Below, piece by piece: positions 60,117 through 64,000 of a stretch of DNA of 64,000 bases; the first letter of the stretch is position 1, and each line of letters begins with the position of its first letter. Under the pieces are notes generated by a model, which made no database searches, was not told the DNA's origin, and was given only the letters and a program-made list of their open reading frames with translations. A program made the translations under genes and the position numbers. Source of the stretch: Rhodovulum visakhapatnamense (GTDB taxonomy: Bacteria; Pseudomonadota; Alphaproteobacteria; Rhodobacterales; Rhodobacteraceae); contig NZ_SOEB01000006.1 of NCBI RefSeq assembly GCF_004365965.1, positions 150,069 to 214,068 of the forward strand, given 5' to 3'.

Positions 60117-60982
60117 ACGCTCCGACATCATCCCTGACGCCTCGGCGGCGCTCCGAAATCGCCTTCGGAGAAAGCGATTTCCAGCGTATTGCGGCGTTCG
60201 CGAAATCCGAATACGGGCTTCATCTCGAGCCGTCGAAGAAAGCGATGATCCATTCCCGCCTCGGGAAGCGGATCGTAGCGCTGAATCTCGATGGTTTTAC
60301 TGAATATGACAAATTCCTGCGCGCCAATCTCGACACTGAAAGCGATCACTTCATCTCGGCGCTGACAACCAACGTCACGAATTTCTACCGCGAAAAGCAC
60401 CACTTCGAACAGCTTCAGTCGGAAGTGCTGCCGCGCCTTGTCGAGCGGGCGCGATCCGGTGGACGTGTGCGGCTCTGGTCGGCCGGCTGTTCGTCTGGGC
60501 CCGAACCTTATTCCCTTTCAGGCAGCGTGATTCTGCTTTGTCCCGAGGCGCCCAAGCTCAATGTCAGGATTCTCGCGACAGATATCGATCCGTTTGTACT
60601 TCGGCGGGCTGAGGCGGCGGTCTATAGCGACGAGGAAGCCAAGATTCCGCCCGGGTCATGGGCGAACCAGGTGTTCGAGAAATCCGGCGGTGCAAAGACC
60701 GATTTCCGGGTGCGGGCGGATGTTAGATCCCTCGTGTCCTTCCGGCAGCTGAACATTAACGGCAATTGGCCAATGTCTGGCCTTTTTGACGTGATCATGT
60801 GCCGGAATATGGCGATCTACTTCGATAACCAGACCCAGCAGACCCTTTGGCGCAGACTTGCGGAACAACTTGTTCCCGGAGGCATGCTCTTCATCGGCCA
60901 CTCTGAGCGGGTTTCCGGACCCGCCACGGGAATGCTCGAGGCGGCCGGGGTGACTGCCTATAGAAAACGCTCCGCTTCGTGA
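60113..60982 (+). CDS. cheR: Chemoreceptor methyltransferase CheR
   Basis: A 289-residue SAM-dependent methyltransferase that methylates receptor glutamates. It has TTNVTNFYREKHHFEQL, the SAM-binding WSAGCSSGPEPYSLS, ILATDIDPFVLRRAEAAVY and VIMCRNMAIYFDN. Start 60113 gives the right N-terminus; the frame extends upstream antisense-like within cheW. Next gene starts 31 bases downstream. Confidence 0.95.
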   Translation: MNAPTSSLTPRRRSEIAFGESDFQRIAAFAKSEYGLHLEPSKKAMIHSRLGKRIVALNLDGFTEYDKFLRANLDTESDHFISALTTNVTNFYREKHHFEQLQSEVLPRLVERARSGGRVRLWSAGCSSGPEPYSLSGSVILLCPEAPKLNVRILATDIDPFVLRRAEAAVYSDEEAKIPPGSWANQVFEKSGGAKTDFRVRADVRSLVSFRQLNINGNWPMSGLFDVIMCRNMAIYFDNQTQQTLWRRLAEQLVPGGMLFIGHSERVSGPATGMLEAAGVTAYRKRSAS

Positions 60983-61013
60983 CCGCGAAGCGACATTAGG
61001 AAAGGAATAACGG

Positions 61014-61400
61014 ATGTCACTCAAAGACAGTCTTCGGATCATGGTTGTCGACGACATGACGGTCAGTCGCGGCCTTGTAACCCAGGCGTTGGAGGAACTC
61101 GGCATTTTCCACGTCGCAACCGAAGCAAGCGGACGTGCGGCGCTTTCGCGGCTGGCGGCGGACCCGGTCCATCTCGTGCTTGCAGATTACAACATGCCTG
61201 GCATGGATGGGTTGCAGCTGCTCGAAGGTCTCCGCCGTAATCGTTCCACACAGCGAATCGGCTACATCTTGGTGACCGGAACGCCCACCCCCGACCTCAT
61301 CCAGAAAGGTCAACAGTTGGGGCTCAACAACATGGTGCGCAAGCCCTTCACGACGGCGACCATGAAGAAGGCGATCGAAGCCGTGGTGGGGCGCCTTTGA
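61014..61400 (+). CDS. cheY: Chemotaxis response regulator CheY (second copy)
   Basis: A 128-residue receiver with the acidic pair in VVDDMTVSR, phospho-acceptor Asp in LVLADYNMPGMDG, Thr in ILVTGTPT and Lys in VRKPFTT. It differs clearly from the first CheY, so the two probably split motor and sink roles. AAGGAATAACGG precedes ATG. Its stop overlaps the TTG start of the next gene. Confidence 0.93.
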   Translation: MSLKDSLRIMVVDDMTVSRGLVTQALEELGIFHVATEASGRAALSRLAADPVHLVLADYNMPGMDGLQLLEGLRRNRSTQRIGYILVTGTPTPDLIQKGQQLGLNNMVRKPFTTATMKKAIEAVVGRL

Positions 61401-61765
61401 CGCATCACGACCTTCAGATGGTTGCAGATGGCCCTCGGCTTCAACGCGTGATGACGACGTTTGGCCATGAGTTGCTGCACGCCGCCGAGCTTCTCCGGCG
61501 GTACGAAAAGGCCGTGCTAGAAAGGCGGGCTGCGCATCCCGCACGAATGGGAAGCGCAAGCGAACTGCAACTGGTGGACTTGGTCATCCAGATTCTCGAA
61601 GATATGGCACCCTTTGGTCAGGAACTGGCCAAGCTTGTGCCCGTGGATGCGCAGGTTCCGGGCAGCCTGATCGAGCAGCTTCGGCTGGACCAGCTGCGGG
61701 CGGTCATGTCGACAGCGGAAAAACGCGATGCGCCACATTCGGGCGGCGATATCGACGTGTTCTAG
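61397..61765 (+). CDS. Small helical protein of the che operon, unknown
   Basis: A 122-residue protein starting with TTG 61397, which overlaps the cheY stop by 4 nt. It is rich in helix-forming residues: a long amphipathic segment MTTFGHELLHAAELLRRYEKAVLER and another around LVDLVIQILEDMAPFGQEL. I do not recognise its family. Its position between cheY and cheB, where rhizobial operons carry cheT, suggests a chemotaxis accessory. An ATG 7 codons later is an alternative start. Confidence 0.7.
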   Translation: MTHHDLQMVADGPRLQRVMTTFGHELLHAAELLRRYEKAVLERRAAHPARMGSASELQLVDLVIQILEDMAPFGQELAKLVPVDAQVPGSLIEQLRLDQLRAVMSTAEKRDAPHSGGDIDVF

Positions 61766-62205
61766 GGCGCGCGCTGTCCTGGGAGACTGTAATGCTATGT
61801 CAATATGTCCGCGTAAAGATTGGCTCCAAGTGAGCGCCGTGATGTGAATTCGGTGGGGCCGGGGCAAAGGCCTTCGGCCGGATTTCGGCCCTAGCGGCAG
61901 TCAGTCGAGTGAAATTCGGTGCGTGTCGCACCTGCCCGCGTGAAGCAAAACAATTTCACTCGGTTTTCGGTTGCCTGGGCGAGAATGAGGACTGGATCGA
62001 TGATCGAAGCCTTCCCACTGAATTCCAGCTTCGCAAGTGTCTGTTTTCGATCCGTCTCTGGTCGGAATGGGCAGTATTTGAGGGATTTCTTCTGTTCCAG
62101 GGGGAAAGAAAGGCGCGCAGGGCGTTTCTTCTCCGAGGTGGAATGGCATCGGGTCTCGATTGGCGCTGGGCCGACCTCTGGAAGCATGAGTTAAGGATTG
62201 GGTTC
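61766..62205. promoter_or_regulatory. Intergenic region upstream of cheB, no gene recognised
   Basis: 440 bases, AT-richer than the rest, split the che operon. Open frames in it are unlike any family; the cheB frame stays open to 61909 but the extra residues are not receiver-like. A separate promoter for cheB-cheD is possible; a clear -10/-35 pair was not found. Confidence 0.4.
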
Positions 62206-63198
62206 ATGCGTGTGATGATCGCGGACGAACGGACGGAAACCAGGAACAGGCTTGCCGCTGCGGTTCAGCAAATGCGGGCCGTTTCTCTTGGTGCGTGCGT
62301 CTCGAACCTTAGCGAAACCTACCACATTGCGGAAAGTCGGCCGCCGCAAGCCGTGATCGTGGCTGAAGCCTTGGCGCGGCTGGCGGAATTCGAAGTTCTT
62401 CTGATGCTCTTCAAGGCTCTCGGCATCCGTTGTGTGGTTGTCGCAGAAACCGAAGCCAATATCGCGCGCCTGCCGTCGTCCCTGATCCGTGAGGGCGTGG
62501 CGGTGACCCATAGCGACGCCTCGGTCGAGGATTTGCGGCAATGCCTTCTGCGAGTCCACCTCGGCAGAGCCGCTAGGGACGTTCCGGCTCCTCAGGCAGA
62601 ATCCGCCATGTCTTTCCAGCACGGACGCCTCATCCTTCTCGGCGCGTCCACGGGCGGTGTCGATGCGCTGGTCAAGGTCCTTGAGGCATTTCCTCCGAAT
62701 TGTCCTCCAACTCTCATCGTACAGCACACCAGCGAGTCTTTCAGTTCGGGCTTGGCGCGTTTGCTTGATCGGAACTGTGCTGCGACGGTGGTCGAGGCCC
62801 AGGACCAGGAGCCATTGGTGCCGGGCCGGGTTCTTCTTGCCCCAGGCAAGACGCACCACCTGGAGGTCGCCGCAACCGGTGCCTTGCGCTGCCGTCTGAG
62901 AGAGGGATCGCTACAGGCGGGTCATCGTCCGTCAGTGGATGCGCTTTTTGCGTCTGCGGTTCCGGTCGCCTCTCGGGTCTGTGCGGCGATTCTGACAGGA
63001 ATGGGCCGCGACGGAGCCGAGGGTATGCTCGCGCTGCACCGTGCCGGTGCCTATACCATCGGACAGGACGAAAAGACCTCGCTGGTCTACGGGATGCCGC
63101 GTGCGGCCTTTGAGCTTGGCGGAGTCCGCGAAAGACTGCCGCTTGACGCCATTGGCCGGGCGGTTCTTGAAAACTGTAGTCGGAGGAGCGCGGCATGA
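62206..63198 (+). CDS. cheB: Methylesterase CheB with degenerate receiver domain
   Basis: A 330-residue CheB. The C-terminal esterase is intact: Ser in LLGASTGGVDAL, His in LIVQHTSESF and Asp in LTGMGRDGAEG. It removes receptor methyl groups. The N-terminal domain (1-120) has the receiver fold shape but lacks key residues: the expected phospho-acceptor Asp is Ala53 (PPQAVIVAEAL) and the acidic pair is only D7-E8. Control by CheA phosphorylation is therefore doubtful. Start 62206 has AAGGATT upstream; an in-frame ATG 22 codons earlier is an alternative. Confidence 0.9.
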   Translation: MRVMIADERTETRNRLAAAVQQMRAVSLGACVSNLSETYHIAESRPPQAVIVAEALARLAEFEVLLMLFKALGIRCVVVAETEANIARLPSSLIREGVAVTHSDASVEDLRQCLLRVHLGRAARDVPAPQAESAMSFQHGRLILLGASTGGVDALVKVLEAFPPNCPPTLIVQHTSESFSSGLARLLDRNCAATVVEAQDQEPLVPGRVLLAPGKTHHLEVAATGALRCRLREGSLQAGHRPSVDALFASAVPVASRVCAAILTGMGRDGAEGMLALHRAGAYTIGQDEKTSLVYGMPRAAFELGGVRERLPLDAIGRAVLENCSRRSAA

Positions 63199-63758
63199 CT
63201 CAGAAAACGCCTATTCGGGCGCCCGAAAAAGATGTCTGGCCCTCCCGCGTCCATGCTGTGGTTCAGGGCGAGTATCACGTTTCGCGCGACGCGAACATCG
63301 TGCTCTCGACGGTTTTGGGTTCCTGCGTCGCGGCCTGTGTTTACGACATCAATGCCGCCATCGGGGGCATGAACCATTTCCTTCTGCCGGGGGATGCCGA
63401 ATCCGGGTCGACCGAACTGAAGTATGGCGCCATGGCCATGGAACTCCTTATCAACGAGCTTCTCAAGGCCGGAGCCCGGCGGTCCGACCTCAAGGTGAAG
63501 CTGTTCGGAGGCGCGCGCGTCAGCGGCGCCTTCCGCGATATCGGGGCGCGAAATGTCGATTTCGCCCGATCCTACATCCGGAGAGAGGGCTTTGAAGTCG
63601 TGTCCGAAAGCCTGGGCGGCACGCAAGCGCGACGCCTGCATTTTCGCCCAGTGACTGGCGCCGCTCGTTTGGTCCTGCTTCCGCCCACCGAGGCGCCGCC
63701 CGAGCGTCGCGTTCCCGCGCCCAAGCCGAAGCCGGATACTGATATCACTCTGTTCTGA
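63195..63758 (+). CDS. cheD: Chemoreceptor glutamine deamidase CheD
   Basis: A 187-residue CheD: catalytic Cys44 in TVLGSCVAACVYD and His61 in GGMNHFLLPGD, followed by YGAMAMELLINELLKAGA, LKVKLFGGARV and a C-terminal Pro/Arg-rich tail. It deamidates receptor Gln residues. It overlaps cheB by 4 nt and closes the operon. Confidence 0.94.
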   Translation: MTQKTPIRAPEKDVWPSRVHAVVQGEYHVSRDANIVLSTVLGSCVAACVYDINAAIGGMNHFLLPGDAESGSTELKYGAMAMELLINELLKAGARRSDLKVKLFGGARVSGAFRDIGARNVDFARSYIRREGFEVVSESLGGTQARRLHFRPVTGAARLVLLPPTEAPPERRVPAPKPKPDTDITLF

Positions 63759-63909
63759 GTTTCCGACGTCTGGCGCCAGTGTGCAGAACGGCATGCAAAA
63801 ATGACGCCCATCTGGAGTGCGCCCTTCCGGGTGGACAGGATCACGCGGCGGGTTTGACAGGGCTGCGGGCGTTGCGGTCCTCTAACTGATGTGCCCCAGA
63901 TTTCTTAGG

Positions 63910-64000
63910 TCATGTTGACAAATGGCGGACCCAGAGACGGATCGACGTGATGTCAATGAAGCCGAGGAAGCTCTCAGCGGTCTTGTCGTAGCGGGTCGCG
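63910..64000 (-). mobile_element. IS5-family transposase, C-terminal fragment at the window edge
   Basis: On the - strand the sequence entering from the right translates to a typical IS5/IS427-group transposase tail: RYDKTAESFLGFIDI, then ITSIRLWVRHL and a stop at 63910-63912. Only 29 residues are visible. The right-hand terminal repeat was not identified between cheD and the stop. The element may be intact outside the window. Confidence 0.7.

Noticed and set aside
1..64000. CRISPR arrays, rRNA or tRNA genes
   Set aside because: By eye I found no regularly spaced repeats, no conserved 16S/23S segments and no tRNA-like cloverleaf with a TTC-loop. A scan with dedicated tools could still reveal one.

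Overview
The window reads as chromosomal DNA of a high-GC alphaproteobacterium of the Rhodobacteraceae (Rhodobacter/Rhodovulum type). This rests on gene content: several TRAP transporters, VPLPA-CTERM proteins, a small hisE that follows hisF directly, a Rhodobacterales-like che cluster and a glycyl-radical microcompartment resembling those described in Rhodobacter capsulatus and Rhodopseudomonas palustris. Species is not resolved. I saw no rRNA, tRNA or CRISPR array.

Layout. 0-2.7 kb (-): Ser/Thr kinase, FHA protein and PP2C phosphatase, the last cut by the left edge. 3.2-7.6 kb: pyridoxal-kinase-like gene, an unusual TIM-barrel/methylglyoxal-synthase fusion, an APH-P-loop kinase fusion and an FNT channel. 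7.7-13.0 kb (+): TRAP transporter, BASS-type permease and acetamidase/formamidase, a likely uptake-and-hydrolysis unit. 13.1-15.0 kb (-): two VPLPA-CTERM surface proteins, one a glycerophosphodiesterase with a PHO-box-like site upstream.

15.1-34.5 kb is the centrepiece: a complete glycyl-radical-enzyme bacterial microcompartment (BMC) locus, closest to type GRM3. Read from the right on the - strand it encodes a DJ-1/PfpI protein, the radical diol dehydratase, an iron alcohol dehydrogenase, BMC-H, a PduB-like BMC-T, a tailed BMC-H, PduL, EutJ, a flavoprotein, BMC-P, a GlcG-family protein, a CoA-acylating aldehyde dehydrogenase, a GrpU-like shell protein, the radical-SAM activase, a dedicated S-adenosylmethionine synthetase, and a PocR-type sensor kinase with an AraC-type response regulator. 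A divergent + strand arm carries an unrecognised membrane protein and an acetate/propionate kinase. The expected flow is 1,2-propanediol (or glycerol) to aldehyde in the lumen, then alcohol by the dehydrogenase (NAD+ recycling) or acyl-CoA, acyl-phosphate (PduL) and finally carboxylate plus ATP (kinase). The 0.7 kb divergent control region holds several dyads and a long direct repeat.

34.7-42.3 kb: hisF-hisE, small proteins, a FmdB zinc ribbon, a class III aminotransferase coupled to ybaK, and a pqiA-pqiA-pqiB-pqiC lipid-transport operon. 42.7-49.7 kb: GH128-like hydrolase, galU, a second TRAP operon with a clear terminator, and a type II NADH dehydrogenase fused to a cyclic-nucleotide-binding-like domain. 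49.8-56.5 kb: a three-gene transglutaminase/DUF2126, ATP-grasp/alpha-E and transglutaminase cassette with no experimentally known product. 56.8-63.8 kb: a chemotaxis operon (cheS-like, cheY, cheA, cheW, cheR, cheY, unknown, cheB, cheD), visibly less GC-rich, with a CheB whose receiver domain has lost its phospho-acceptor. The right edge enters an IS5-like transposase on the - strand.
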